Positions 25,254-33,447 of a DNA stretch of 64,000 bases are shown here, piece after piece. A program made the position numbers and the translations under genes. How positions within the stretch are numbered: position 1 is the first letter of the stretch; each line of letters begins with the position of its first letter. Source of the DNA: Pseudomonadota bacterium (lineage in GTDB: Bacteria; Chloroflexota; UBA5177; JAJPKF01). The stretch is taken from NCBI GenBank assembly GCA_021323865.1, contig JAJPKF010000018.1, positions 186,001 through 250,000 of the forward strand, in the 5' to 3' direction. The notes beneath the pieces are model-generated. The model was not told where the DNA came from and made no database searches. It was given only the letters and a program-made list of their open reading frames with translations.

Positions 25254-26642
25254 ATGCCATCGCCCTATAAGTCCGTGAGCTTCTGGCTCGAGACCTGCGG
25301 CGATGATCTCACACCACGTCGAGAGTTGACGGAGGATATGGAGGTCGACGTGGCCGTCCTCGGCGGCGGCTATTCCGGGCTCTGGACAGCCTACTACCTT
25401 CTGAGAGAGGAACCAGGTCTCGCAGTCACCATCCTGGAGGGCGAGATTGTGGGGTTTGGCGCATCGGGCCGCAATGGCGGCTGGTGTTCCGCCGGCTTTC
25501 CCGTGTCCCTACCGGAGCTGGCTCGCAGGTATGGAATCGAATCGACCCGTCGTCTGCATGCGGCGATGATCGACTCTGTTGATGAGGTGGGTCGTGTAGC
25601 TGGGCGTGAGGACATCGACATTCACTACCGCCGGGGAGGAGCATTGCGAATCGCCCGGGGTGAAGGCCAGCGAACAGCCGTCGAACAGTCCTACCGAGCC
25701 TACGAGAATCTGGGCCTAGCCGAAGGCTATCGCGTGCTAACGCGGCAGCAAGTCGAGGCCCGGGTTCGCGTTCACACGGCTGAAGGTGGACTGTTCACGC
25801 CTCATTGCGCAGCCATTCACCCAGGCCGTTTGGTGCGGGGACTTGCCCGGGCCGTCGAGCGGATGGGCGCAACCATACACGAACGGAGTCGCGTAGTCAC
25901 CTTCGGCGAGCGCCCCGAGCTCGCCTTGCGCACCAACAAGGCCCAAGTGCGCGCCCGGCGGGCTGTGGTGTTGGCAGGGGAGGCATACCTCAGCCGTCTG
26001 CGGCCCCTGCATCGACAGCTACTGCCCGTGTACTCTTTGATCGTCCTGACCGAGCCGATCTCGGACAGGTTGTGGGATGAGATCGGTTGGGCGGGGCACG
26101 AGTGCCTCGGTTCCTTCCGGCTTACGGTCGACTATCTGATCAGAACGAACGATGGCCGAGTGCTTTTCGGCAGCCGTGGAGCTCCGTATCACTTCGGTTC
26201 TCGCATTTCCCCCGCCTTTGATCGGAATGGGCGAACGGAAGCGCTGATTCGTTCGCTCGTCCTGGACTGGTTTCCGATGCTCCGAGGTGTGAGATTCACC
26301 CACGCCTGGGGTGGACCGGTGGGTATGCCGAGGGATTGGATGCCCGCAATATCGTTCGATCCACACCGAGGAATGGCAGCGGCCCGAGGGTACACGGGAC
26401 AGGGGGTAGCAACGGCGAATCTCGCCGGACGGATCCTCGCCGACCTGATCCTAGAGCGCGCATCCGATCTGACAACCCTGCCGCCCGTGAACCGCCGGTC
26501 TCCGAATTGGGAGCCTGAGCCCTTCCGCTGGCTCGTCGTACGAGGGATGCAGCGGGCGTTTGCGCACATCGACCGCCGCATGGAGCGTACCGGGCGGGCC
26601 CCATCGGGTCGGTCAATTCCCGAACGGCTGGCCCGGCACTAG
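25254..26642 (+). CDS. FAD-dependent amine oxidoreductase (DAO/PuuB-like)
   Basis: 462-residue flavoprotein. The ADP-binding fold starts at about residue 27 with DVAVLGGGYSGLWTAYYL, and GFGASGRNGGWCSAGFP is the flavin-contact segment seen in gamma-glutamylputrescine oxidase and related enzymes. The C-terminal RGYTGQGVATANLAGRILADLI closes the FAD site. In this locus it could deaminate putrescine or a derivative to the aldehyde used by the upstream dehydrogenase. A gamma-glutamylputrescine synthetase (PuuA) is not present, so whether the substrate is glutamylated is open. It follows a perfect hairpin by 8 bp. Confidence 0.85.
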   Translation: MPSPYKSVSFWLETCGDDLTPRRELTEDMEVDVAVLGGGYSGLWTAYYLLREEPGLAVTILEGEIVGFGASGRNGGWCSAGFPVSLPELARRYGIESTRRLHAAMIDSVDEVGRVAGREDIDIHYRRGGALRIARGEGQRTAVEQSYRAYENLGLAEGYRVLTRQQVEARVRVHTAEGGLFTPHCAAIHPGRLVRGLARAVERMGATIHERSRVVTFGERPELALRTNKAQVRARRAVVLAGEAYLSRLRPLHRQLLPVYSLIVLTEPISDRLWDEIGWAGHECLGSFRLTVDYLIRTNDGRVLFGSRGAPYHFGSRISPAFDRNGRTEALIRSLVLDWFPMLRGVRFTHAWGGPVGMPRDWMPAISFDPHRGMAAARGYTGQGVATANLAGRILADLILERASDLTTLPPVNRRSPNWEPEPFRWLVVRGMQRAFAHIDRRMERTGRAPSGRSIPERLARH

Positions 26643-26732
26643 GCGCCTCCAACCCAGAACCCCGACCGCCTCCGGCATAGATCCTGCGAGCCTCAGCAAG
26701 CCGCGATGCGTTGGGCCAAGGAGGCGAAACAG

Positions 26733-27713
26733 ATGATGCGGACGAGCAAGAGGCGGGCAATCGGTGGGGTCATTGCGGCGGGTCTGGTGGTCCTCTATGC
26801 CATGTCGATAACGGGCACGGCGGGCGCCAGCGGCGGCCGCGTTGTTCCCCGAATGGGCAGGATCTTGGGGCTCATTCCCGCTCGTCATGCGCATGCGGCG
26901 TCTGCCGCGTCATCGAGCAACAATCTCCTGTATCACGGCGGTCCGGTCATGCACACCAACACCGTGTATGCCATCTACTGGGTGCCGTCGGGATACACCG
27001 TGAGCGGGCGGTACGAAAGCCTGATCAACGGGTTCTTTCAAAACGTCGCTGCCGCAAGTGGACAAACGAGCAATGTCTATTACAGCGACACGCAGTACTC
27101 GGATCCCAGTGGTTCCGTGCAGTACAGCTCCGGGTTCGGTGGGTCATACGTCGATACCAGCGCCCTCCCGCTGGCAGGCTGCGTCGATCCTCCGGCCACG
27201 GCGTGTGTGAACGATAGCCAGATTCAGGCGGAGATTCAGAAGGACATCTCAAAGGCCGGTTGGACTGCCGGGCCGAGCCACGAGTTCTTCCTTTTCACCG
27301 CCAAGAACATCGGCAGCTGCACGTCGGTAGCCAGCTACGAGTGTGCGTTCACGACCTACTGCGCCTATCACAGCTGGATTGGCAGCGGCTCGAACGTCGT
27401 CCTCTACGCCAACATGCCCTATGCCGATACGGTCTCACAGACGTGTGACAGCGGTCAGCACCCGAACGGTGACGACGCAGATGCAACGATTAATGTCACG
27501 AGCCACGAACACAATGAGACCATTACCGATGAGCAGGGGAACGCGTGGTATGACTCTTCGGGCAATGAGAACGGCGACAAGTGCGCCTGGAATTTCGGCT
27601 CTGCCCAGGGTGCTTCCGGCGCCCAGTACAACCAGACCATTAATGGAGCGCACTACTACCTGCAACAGGAATGGAGCAATGCCAGCGGCGGGTGTGTTCT
27701 GCGGGGAACCTAA
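26733..27713 (+). CDS. Secreted exordium/phosphate-induced-protein-like protein
   Basis: 326 residues with an N-terminal signal peptide (MMRTSKRRAIGG, hydrophobic to about residue 28, Ala-rich cleavage region). The mature part begins LLYHGGPVMHTNTVYAIYWVP, like plant exordium/phosphate-induced proteins. Near the C-terminus are SHEHNETITDE and NAWYD, with NGDKCAW, a conserved His-Glu-x-x-Glu arrangement that suggests a metal site. Six or so cysteines may form disulfides outside the cell. AAGGAGG at 26718-26724 supports ATG 26733 over ATG 26706. No enzymatic activity is established for the family. It stands alone after the putrescine locus. Confidence 0.7.
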   Translation: MMRTSKRRAIGGVIAAGLVVLYAMSITGTAGASGGRVVPRMGRILGLIPARHAHAASAASSSNNLLYHGGPVMHTNTVYAIYWVPSGYTVSGRYESLINGFFQNVAAASGQTSNVYYSDTQYSDPSGSVQYSSGFGGSYVDTSALPLAGCVDPPATACVNDSQIQAEIQKDISKAGWTAGPSHEFFLFTAKNIGSCTSVASYECAFTTYCAYHSWIGSGSNVVLYANMPYADTVSQTCDSGQHPNGDDADATINVTSHEHNETITDEQGNAWYDSSGNENGDKCAWNFGSAQGASGAQYNQTINGAHYYLQQEWSNASGGCVLRGT

Positions 27714-27914
27714 CTCGCTCGCGCACGGGCGGTCGAAGGCAGCCGCTGTGGGCTCGCTCTGGCTGCCGGCTGAGCTGCCTTGGCTTCGCTGTCTTGCAGA
27801 TCCGTCGACGTGGTCATCCATCGAGTGCAAGGGGCACCGAGAGGGTGGCCTTCCCCGTGTACGCCGCTTACGGCGTGACGGTTACCAAGGTATGACAGAT
27901 GAGAAGCTTAGAGC

Positions 27915-28277
27915 ATGAGACTTTCCCATCTGGCGCTCGCCGTCGCCGATCAGGATGCTTCCGCGCGCTTCTATGAGCGCTACTTTGATTTCGATCTGAG
28001 CCGGAGCAGGCGCTATGAAGATGGCGTCCTGATGCTGGTCAACGGCGATGACTTCGCCTTGGCCCTCCAAACCGAGCCGCAGGCTCGGAAGCTTCCCGAA
28101 TTCGTGCACTTTGGCTTTCGGCTGGACTCGCCGGCGGAGGTGCAGGACACCTTGCGCGTCTTCAAGGACGAAGGGCTTGCCATCGTGGAGCAGTGGGACG
28201 AGCCCGACTACGTGTCCTTCAAATGCCTCGACCCGGACGGATACAAGATCGAGGTGTTCTGGGAGCCCTGGCCCTAG
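27915..28277 (+). CDS. VOC-superfamily (glyoxalase/bleomycin-resistance-like) protein
   Basis: 120-residue single-domain beta-alpha-beta-beta-beta metal-binding protein. LSHLALAVADQDASARFYERYF is the first module and PDYVSFKCLDPDGYKIEVFWEP the last, with His4-region and the Glu of IEVFW as potential metal ligands. Function could be isomerase, dioxygenase or resistance protein; no partner gene points to one. The 201 bp upstream include a 6-bp stem, ACGCCG/CGGCGT at 27861-27876, and a weak promoter-like pair, TTACGG (27868) and TATGAC (27891), 17 bp apart. It converges on the ferredoxin gene with 12 bp between stops. Confidence 0.85.
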   Translation: MRLSHLALAVADQDASARFYERYFDFDLSRSRRYEDGVLMLVNGDDFALALQTEPQARKLPEFVHFGFRLDSPAEVQDTLRVFKDEGLAIVEQWDEPDYVSFKCLDPDGYKIEVFWEPWP

Positions 28278-28289
28278 ATCAGGGAAAAA

Positions 28290-28550
28290 CTAGCGGAACT
28301 GGTCGCCGTGCTCCTCGAAGTAGTCGGCGTTCTTCTGCGTCCATCCCTGCCACTTTTCGGGGACTTCTTCCTCCGGAAAGATAGCGTCCACGGGACACTC
28401 GGGAACGCAGACACCACAGTCGATGCACTCATCCGGATCGATGTAATACATATCGTCTTCGGGCAGCGCGTGAATGCACTCGACCGGGCAGACGTCGACG
28501 CAGGAGGCGTCTTTGACGCCAACACATGGTTCGGTGATCACATAGGTCAT
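28290..28550 (-). CDS. fdxA: 7Fe ferredoxin ([3Fe-4S][4Fe-4S])
   Basis: Small soluble electron carrier, 86 residues. The N-terminal cluster ligands are spaced C-x7-C-x3-C (Cys9, Cys17, Cys21) followed by PVEC25, and the second set is CIDCGVCVPECP. This C-x7-C pattern marks the FdxA/FdxC 7Fe type, as does the start MTYVITEPCV. The tail ends with the family-typical EKWQGWTQKNADYF. ATG is complementary to 28548-28550, with GGAGGGGGA upstream. Likely partners are cytochrome P450s, oxidoreductases or flavoproteins; none adjoins it. Confidence 0.94.
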   Translation of the reverse strand: MTYVITEPCVGVKDASCVDVCPVECIHALPEDDMYYIDPDECIDCGVCVPECPVDAIFPEEEVPEKWQGWTQKNADYFEEHGDQFR

Positions 28551-28716
28551 GGGTGTCCCATCCCCCTCCAGGCACGGTCCAACTCGGCGCCGAGCGGCAG
28601 GCCCCGGCACCGCTTCCTTGCCTCATGATAGCCGAGCATCCTGACGACCTTACCGGCGCGAAGAGTGCCTCAGAGAAGCGTGTCGCGGCTGCAGAGTCTG
28701 CCGCACCGGGACAGAT

Positions 28717-29139
28717 TCAGCCTTGGGAGGCCTCGGGCTCGTCGTCCGAGACTGTCAGCTCGATCTCAGAGACACCTCCCGACTCGATCTGCCAACCTCG
28801 GATCTCGGGTGCCTCTGGATTGGTGAGAGACACGATGACATAGGCAGTTCCCGGCCACTGAGCAAGCTCGATGTCCGTTTTGGACGGTCGAGGAGGTGAA
28901 GCGGGGTGGGAGTGGTATACAGCGGTCAGATCAAGATCGCGGTCGTCTATATCCAGCATGGCCTGCAGCTGCTCCTGGGAGTCCATCAGGTACAGGCGAG
29001 GACTGTGCTCGGCATTGGTGATTCGGTAGAGCCGCGTAACGTTCCCGTCGGTGCCGGCGAGGATGCCGCAGACCTCCTCAGGTGATCCCTCCCGGGCATG
29101 GGCCACCATCTCGTCCAGAATGGCGGACGGTATCACCAC
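28717..29139 (-). CDS. mec: JAMM/MPN metalloprotease Mec (sulfur-carrier protein hydrolase)
   Basis: 140-residue zinc peptidase with the complete JAMM signature: Glu in EEVCGILAG near residue 22, then HSHPASPPRPSKTD with the two His and the Asp ligands and the catalytic Ser. In mycobacteria Mec releases cysteine from the CysO-cysteine conjugate, and relatives trim extra residues after the GG of sulfur carriers. It overlaps the 3' end of cysM by 7 bp and belongs to the minus-strand group moeZ-cysO-cysM-mec. The CysO encoded here has three residues after GG, so a trimming role is also expected. Confidence 0.88.
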   Translation of the reverse strand: MVIPSAILDEMVAHAREGSPEEVCGILAGTDGNVTRLYRITNAEHSPRLYLMDSQEQLQAMLDIDDRDLDLTAVYHSHPASPPRPSKTDIELAQWPGTAYVIVSLTNPEAPEIRGWQIESGGVSEIELTVSDDEPEASQG

Positions 29140-30086
29140 ACCATTGCGCTCGCGAGGGCCTCTTCAGAACGCTGGGGATCGAACACGCCGGTACTAAGGT
29201 ACCGCCAGCCACCGTCTGCCAACAGCACAACCACCTTGCCGCCCGGACGCGAGGTGGCATGCCTGACGGCGGCAACCAGAGCAGCTCCTGAGCTCGGGCC
29301 GGCAAAAATCCCCTCCTCCTCCAGCAGACGATGGGTCATCTCCATGGCTTCGGTCGGATCGACCAGATAGCGCCGATCAAGCCGCGAGGCATCGAAGATG
29401 GGGGGAATGAATCCTTCAGCTAGACTCCTCAAGCCCTGGACCGCCTCACCGGGCAGCGGCTCCGCCGCGATGACCTCAATCTCGGGGTTGTATTCCTTAA
29501 GGCGTCGCGAAACCCCCATGAGCGTGCCACCGCTCCCCAGGCCGGCGACGAATGCGGTCACCTCCGGCAGATCCCGGATAACCTCGGGCCCGGTGGTCAG
29601 ATAGTGGGAATCGACATTGGCCGGGTTGCCATATTGGTCCAGCATCCAAACCTCCTTGGCCTCCACGTCAACCATCCTCGCCGCTTCAATCGCCCCGTTC
29701 GAGCCCTCATGTCCCGGCGAAAAGATGACCTCGGCCCCGTAGAGGCGGAGCGCATCAATCTTCTCGCGGGGTAGATTCTCCGGTGCGACCACTCGAAGCC
29801 GGTATCCCTTCACTCGAGCGATCATTGCAAGGGATAGGCCGGTGTTGCCGCTGGTGGGCTCCAGAAGCACGTGACCCGGATGCAGATCTCCCCTGCGCTC
29901 GGCCGCCCGCAGCATGAACAGGGCCGGGCGGTCCTTGACGCTGCCGGACGGGTTCAAACCCTCCAGCTTTGCGTACAGCTCGGTGCCGGCAGGGCTCAGG
30001 CGTCGGAGGTGCACGAGCGGCGTGTTCCCGATCGCCTCGAGGACCGACTCCATCGTGCCCGACGGTCGCCTCAAATCGGCCGTCAT
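29133..30086 (-). CDS. cysM: Cysteine synthase CysM (CysO-dependent type)
   Basis: PLP enzyme that adds sulfide from thiocarboxylated CysO to an activated serine. About 317 residues. IGNTPLVHLRRLSP near the N-terminus, the PLP lysine in GSVKDRP, EPTSGNTGLSLAM for phosphate binding, and the C-terminal DGGWRYLSTGVF match mycobacterial CysM, which uses O-phosphoserine. The start is uncertain: ATG complementary to 30084-30086 has GGAGG 11 nt upstream; GTG at 30134 would overlap the cysO stop and ATG at 30104 is also in frame. It is flanked by cysO and mec, making a complete conjugate-based cysteine pathway. Confidence 0.9.
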   Translation of the reverse strand: MTADLRRPSGTMESVLEAIGNTPLVHLRRLSPAGTELYAKLEGLNPSGSVKDRPALFMLRAAERRGDLHPGHVLLEPTSGNTGLSLAMIARVKGYRLRVVAPENLPREKIDALRLYGAEVIFSPGHEGSNGAIEAARMVDVEAKEVWMLDQYGNPANVDSHYLTTGPEVIRDLPEVTAFVAGLGSGGTLMGVSRRLKEYNPEIEVIAAEPLPGEAVQGLRSLAEGFIPPIFDASRLDRRYLVDPTEAMEMTHRLLEEEGIFAGPSSGAALVAAVRHATSRPGGKVVVLLADGGWRYLSTGVFDPQRSEEALASAMVW

Positions 30087-30124
30087 GGCTCGGGCCGCCT
30101 CCATCCCCCTCGCCGCGATGGCGC

Positions 30125-30403
30125 TCAGGTGCACACCCCACCGGCCATTGCCGGAAGGATAATCACCGTGTCGTCTCGGGACGTCGACGTTTCCAGCTTG
30201 TCGAGGTACTGAATGTCCTCGTTGTTGATGTACACGTTGACGAATCGCCGGAGGGATCCGTCCGGCTCAAACAGCTGGTCACGGACGGAGGGATACCGCC
30301 GGCAGAGATCCTGAAGTACCTCACCCACCGTCGAGCCGGATAGTTCCACCTCCCTGTCCCCTACGGTCGTCCGAAGGGCAGGCGGTATCCGAACCGTCGT
30401 CAC
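30125..30403 (-). CDS. cysO: Sulfur-carrier protein CysO (MoaD/ThiS fold)
   Basis: 92-residue ubiquitin-like sulfur carrier. IPPALRTTVGDREVEL begins the beta-grasp fold, and TVIILPAMAGG is the MoaD/CysO C-terminal tail. The two glycines that accept sulfur are followed by Val-Cys-Thr before the stop, so the protein is made as a precursor that must be trimmed to expose Gly-Gly. The neighbouring JAMM protease could do this. It is activated by the E1-like protein encoded 7 bp upstream in the operon. The start is GTG at 30403. Confidence 0.92.
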   Translation of the reverse strand: MTTVRIPPALRTTVGDREVELSGSTVGEVLQDLCRRYPSVRDQLFEPDGSLRRFVNVYINNEDIQYLDKLETSTSRDDTVIILPAMAGGVCT

Positions 30404-30410
30404 AGTCCGG

Positions 30411-31553
30411 CTAGGCGACCGCGGTGGCGTTGGAGGATGCGCCGTTGCCGCAGGCCGGGCAGTTTTGGTCGCGCTTGAGTCGAAGCTCGGTGAACGTCAT
30501 GGACAGCGCATCGAAGACGAGGAGCCGTCCGACCAGAGGATCGCCGATGCCAAGAATCAGCTTGAGCACCTCCGTCGCTTGGAGCGTCCCCATGACACCC
30601 GGCAGGACGCCGAGGACTCCGGACTGGCCGCATGAGGGCGCCATTGCCGCGGGAGGAGGCTCAGGAAAGATGCAGCGATAGCAGGGCCCCTCATGGGGAA
30701 TGAAGGTCGTGAGCTGACCGTCGAAGCTTAGGATGCTTGCGGAGACGTTGGGCTTGCCCAGCTCCACCGCGACGTCGTTGAGCAGGTATCGCGTGTCGAA
30801 GTTGTCACCGCCGTCCACCACGAGGTCATAACGGCTGACAATGTCTCGAGCATTGGCTGCAGTCAGCCGCTCGTGATACCCCTCCACCACGACATCCGGA
30901 TTGAGGGCGTTGATGGTGACCCGCGCCGATTCGACCTTGGATGTACCCACGCGGTCGGTGGTATGCAGGACCTGTCGCTGGAGGTTGCTCTCGTCAACGA
31001 CATCCGAGTCGACAATCCCCAAGGTTCCTACCCCGGCGGCGGCAAGATAGAGGGCGGCCGGTGAGCCCAGGCCACCTGCCCCGACCAGCAGCACTCGCGC
31101 GTCCAGCAGCTTCAGCTGGCCTGACTCGCCAACCTCGGGAATCAGCGCATGCCGGCTGTAGCGGCGTAGCTGCTCATTGGAGAGGGCTCGCGGCACGACA
31201 AAGGGGCGCCCCTGATCTTTCCACTGCGTGAAGCCGCCGCTCATGGAGGTGACGTCCCCGTACCCCATGTCTCGCAGAGTCTTTCCTGCAAATACCGAAC
31301 GAATGCCGCTGGCACAGTAGAGCACCACGGGCCGAGACCGGTCCGGCACCACCTGCTCGACACGCTGCTCCAGGTAGCTTCGGGGGATATGAACGGCGCC
31401 CGGGATGTGGCCCTCATCCCATTCCGCCTTCTCCCGCACGTCGATCAACGCCGGACCGCCGCCTCGCTCCAGGAGTGCGGAGACCTCTTCAGGGCCGGAC
31501 TCCGACACCTCGCCGCGGGCGTCCTCCAGGATCTGGCCAAATGTGCGCGTCAC
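30411..31553 (-). CDS. moeZ: Rhodanese-adenylyltransferase fusion (MoeZ-like sulfur-carrier activating enzyme)
   Basis: Adenylates the C-terminal glycine of a sulfur carrier and transfers sulfur to it. 380 residues: rhodanese domain at about 1-120 with active-site Cys80 in LYCASGIRS, then an E1-like ThiF/MoeB domain with RYSRHALIPEVG, ATP-binding GAGGLGSP at 158-165, zinc ligands Cys291/Cys294 and Cys365/Cys368, and GQSGVLGVLPGVMG. The domain order is the reverse of mycobacterial MoeZ, where rhodanese is C-terminal. Start is GTG with AAAGGGAAG upstream. It is the first gene of the moeZ-cysO-cysM-mec group, so CysO is the obvious substrate; MoaD may be another, as mobA is elsewhere in the window. 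Confidence 0.92.
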   Translation of the reverse strand: MTRTFGQILEDARGEVSESGPEEVSALLERGGGPALIDVREKAEWDEGHIPGAVHIPRSYLEQRVEQVVPDRSRPVVLYCASGIRSVFAGKTLRDMGYGDVTSMSGGFTQWKDQGRPFVVPRALSNEQLRRYSRHALIPEVGESGQLKLLDARVLLVGAGGLGSPAALYLAAAGVGTLGIVDSDVVDESNLQRQVLHTTDRVGTSKVESARVTINALNPDVVVEGYHERLTAANARDIVSRYDLVVDGGDNFDTRYLLNDVAVELGKPNVSASILSFDGQLTTFIPHEGPCYRCIFPEPPPAAMAPSCGQSGVLGVLPGVMGTLQATEVLKLILGIGDPLVGRLLVFDALSMTFTELRLKRDQNCPACGNGASSNATAVA

Positions 31554-31585
31554 AGTTACTTCCCTTTTTACAGCAACTTGCCCGA

Positions 31586-32017
31586 TTATAGCCGCTGAGG
31601 AGACAAACTCCGACGGATCGAATCGGGAATCGGAACCGCTTTGGACTCGTCCCCTTGGAGCTGGATCCAGACTCGAGTTTCGAGGCCCTGCGTGGTGACC
31701 TCGCCATCTCGGCTCACCGTGTGTGCGATCCGGATGGAGCGATTTGTGACTTCGCCCACCGAGGCTGTGAGGACAATCACATCGTCATAGCGAACCGAGG
31801 TGAGAAAGCAACAGCTGCTCTCGACCAGAACCGGAGCTTCGCCACGCTTGAGGTGACCGTCGAGGGGATGGCCCGACGCCCGAAAGAGCTCGTGGGTCAT
31901 GCGATCGAACCAGCGGTAGTAGTTGGGATAGAAGACCACGCCCGCCGCATCCGTCTCACCGAACGGGACACGATACTCTTCCTGATAGGAAGCCGGCCGT
32001 CGGGAGTTGGCGCTCAC
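31586..32017 (-). CDS. YbgC/4-hydroxybenzoyl-CoA-type acyl-CoA thioesterase
   Basis: 143-residue hotdog-fold thioesterase. The motif ETDAAGVVFYPNYYRWFDRM at about 20-39 contains the catalytic Asp (DxxGVVFxPxY) of the 4HBT/YbgC class, and CCFLTSVRYDDVIVL is the central strand pair. Substrate acyl group unknown. Its GTG start overlaps the stop of an upstream second hotdog thioesterase (GTGA), and 32 bp separate its end from moeZ. The two thioesterases have different subfamily motifs and do not look like a recent duplication. Confidence 0.86.
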   Translation of the reverse strand: MSANSRRPASYQEEYRVPFGETDAAGVVFYPNYYRWFDRMTHELFRASGHPLDGHLKRGEAPVLVESSCCFLTSVRYDDVIVLTASVGEVTNRSIRIAHTVSRDGEVTTQGLETRVWIQLQGDESKAVPIPDSIRRSLSPQRL

Positions 32018-32505
32018 GGCGCGGACTTGAGCTCCCGCTGCAGCTGGCGCCGACGCTCTCGGCGGATCTTGGCGGCTGCCATGCGCCGATGCTGCTCCGG
32101 CGTCTCGGGAATCACCGGCGGAACCGGGCAGGGCTTGCCCGCCTCGTCAAGGGCGACCATGACCAGATAGCAGGAAGAGGTGTACTTGACATCGCCCGTG
32201 AGCATGTTCTCCGCCTCCACCCGAACTCCCACCTCCATAGAGGTGCGGCCAACATCGTTGACCGAGGCTCGAATTGTGACGAGGTCGCCCACGTGCACCG
32301 GCTGCAGAAAGCTCATGTAATCGATGGCGGCTGTTGAAACCTGGCGGCGGGTGTGCCGGATGGCGGCGGAGCCGGCTGCTTCGTCGACCATCTTCATGAT
32401 GGTTCCGCCATGAACGTAGCCCCACGGGTTGGCGTCTTCCGGCATCATCTGACGTGACATGGTCACGCTCGATTCGTCGACGGTCTTCCCCGATGGCTCG
32501 TCCAC
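32014..32505 (-). CDS. YciA-type acyl-CoA thioesterase
   Basis: 163-residue hotdog-domain hydrolase of acyl-CoA. MPEDANPWGYVHGGTIMKMVDEAA at about 21-44 is the characteristic YciA/ACOT segment with the catalytic Asp, and STAAIDYMSFLQPVHVGDLV the second conserved strand region. A basic, Arg-rich tail of about 30 residues is extra. It is coupled to the following 4HBT-type thioesterase by a GTGA overlap. The 228 bp upstream, shared with a divergent PIG-L gene, hold no gene and no convincing promoter. Confidence 0.87.
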   Translation of the reverse strand: MDEPSGKTVDESSVTMSRQMMPEDANPWGYVHGGTIMKMVDEAAGSAAIRHTRRQVSTAAIDYMSFLQPVHVGDLVTIRASVNDVGRTSMEVGVRVEAENMLTGDVKYTSSCYLVMVALDEAGKPCPVPPVIPETPEQHRRMAAAKIRRERRRQLQRELKSAP

Positions 32506-32733
32506 GGTTTCAGTCTACGGTTGGCGGCCGACCGGGGCGAACTGCGGTTGGCGTTCTCGATGGAGGCGCGAGGGTGGCGAGCAGGGCAGGAGCTGGTCCG
32601 CAGACTGATGCTCTTACAAGAACGCCGAGGAGCACGGCCAGGTCAGAGCCTCCCGGCTAGCATGGAAATGAACGTGTGATGGCGATCTGAGCCAATCCTC
32701 CCGACGCATCTCTCAACCTTCGAGGCAGCGACC

Positions 32734-33447
32734 GTGACCGAACCAGAACCCACCAAGCCGATCGAGCGTGCAATGGTGATCTTCGCCCATCCCGACGACG
32801 CCGAATTTGGGAGCGCCGGCTCGGTGGCGAAGTGGACGGCAGAGGGTGTCGAGGTGACCTACGTCGTGGCCACCGACGGCAGCAAGGGCAGCAACGATCC
32901 CGAAATGACCGGCGAGCGCCTCAGCGAGATGCGCTACACGGAGCAGCGCGAAGCGGCGCGAATCCTGGGAGTCAAACATGTCGAGTTCCTGGGCTTTGAG
33001 GACAGCGTCCTGGAGCCGACGATTGAGCTGCGGAAGGCCATTACGGGCGCCATCCGACGGTACAAGCCGGATATCTGCATCGTGCAGAGCCCGGTGCGGT
33101 CACTCGACGTATCGGCGTTCATCCAGCATCCCGATCACGTTGCCTGCGCCAACGCCGCCCTTGCGGCGATCTACCCCTGCGCCCGTGACCGTCTGACATT
33201 CCCGGAGCTCATGCGAGAAGGGCTCGAGCCTCACACGGTGACTGAGGTATGGGTCGTCGGAACGGGAGGCGCGGATCATTGGGTCGACATCAGCTCCACC
33301 ATTGAGGCCAAGGTCGCGGCGCTCAAGGCTCATCATAGCCAGGTCGGAAACCGGCCGGTGGAGGAGTTTGTGCCCGATCGGGCCCGGTCGGTGGCCGAGG
33401 GCCGGGATATGGAATACGCGGAGGCCTTTCGGCGTATCACCTTGTGA
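32734..33447 (+). CDS. PIG-L/LmbE-family deacetylase
   Basis: 237-residue zinc-dependent N-deacetylase. The N-terminal AHPDDAEFG at about 19-27 supplies the zinc His and Asp and the catalytic Asp; HPDHVACANAA holds the third ligand. Family members deacetylate GlcNAc-inositol, bacillithiol precursors and lincosamide intermediates. Start GTG 32734. The stop overlaps the GTG of a lipoprotein esterase gene, an odd pairing that may imply joint action on a glycan or acylated sugar. A second, Mca-like member is at 54431-55324. Confidence 0.87.
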   Translation: MTEPEPTKPIERAMVIFAHPDDAEFGSAGSVAKWTAEGVEVTYVVATDGSKGSNDPEMTGERLSEMRYTEQREAARILGVKHVEFLGFEDSVLEPTIELRKAITGAIRRYKPDICIVQSPVRSLDVSAFIQHPDHVACANAALAAIYPCARDRLTFPELMREGLEPHTVTEVWVVGTGGADHWVDISSTIEAKVAALKAHHSQVGNRPVEEFVPDRARSVAEGRDMEYAEAFRRITL

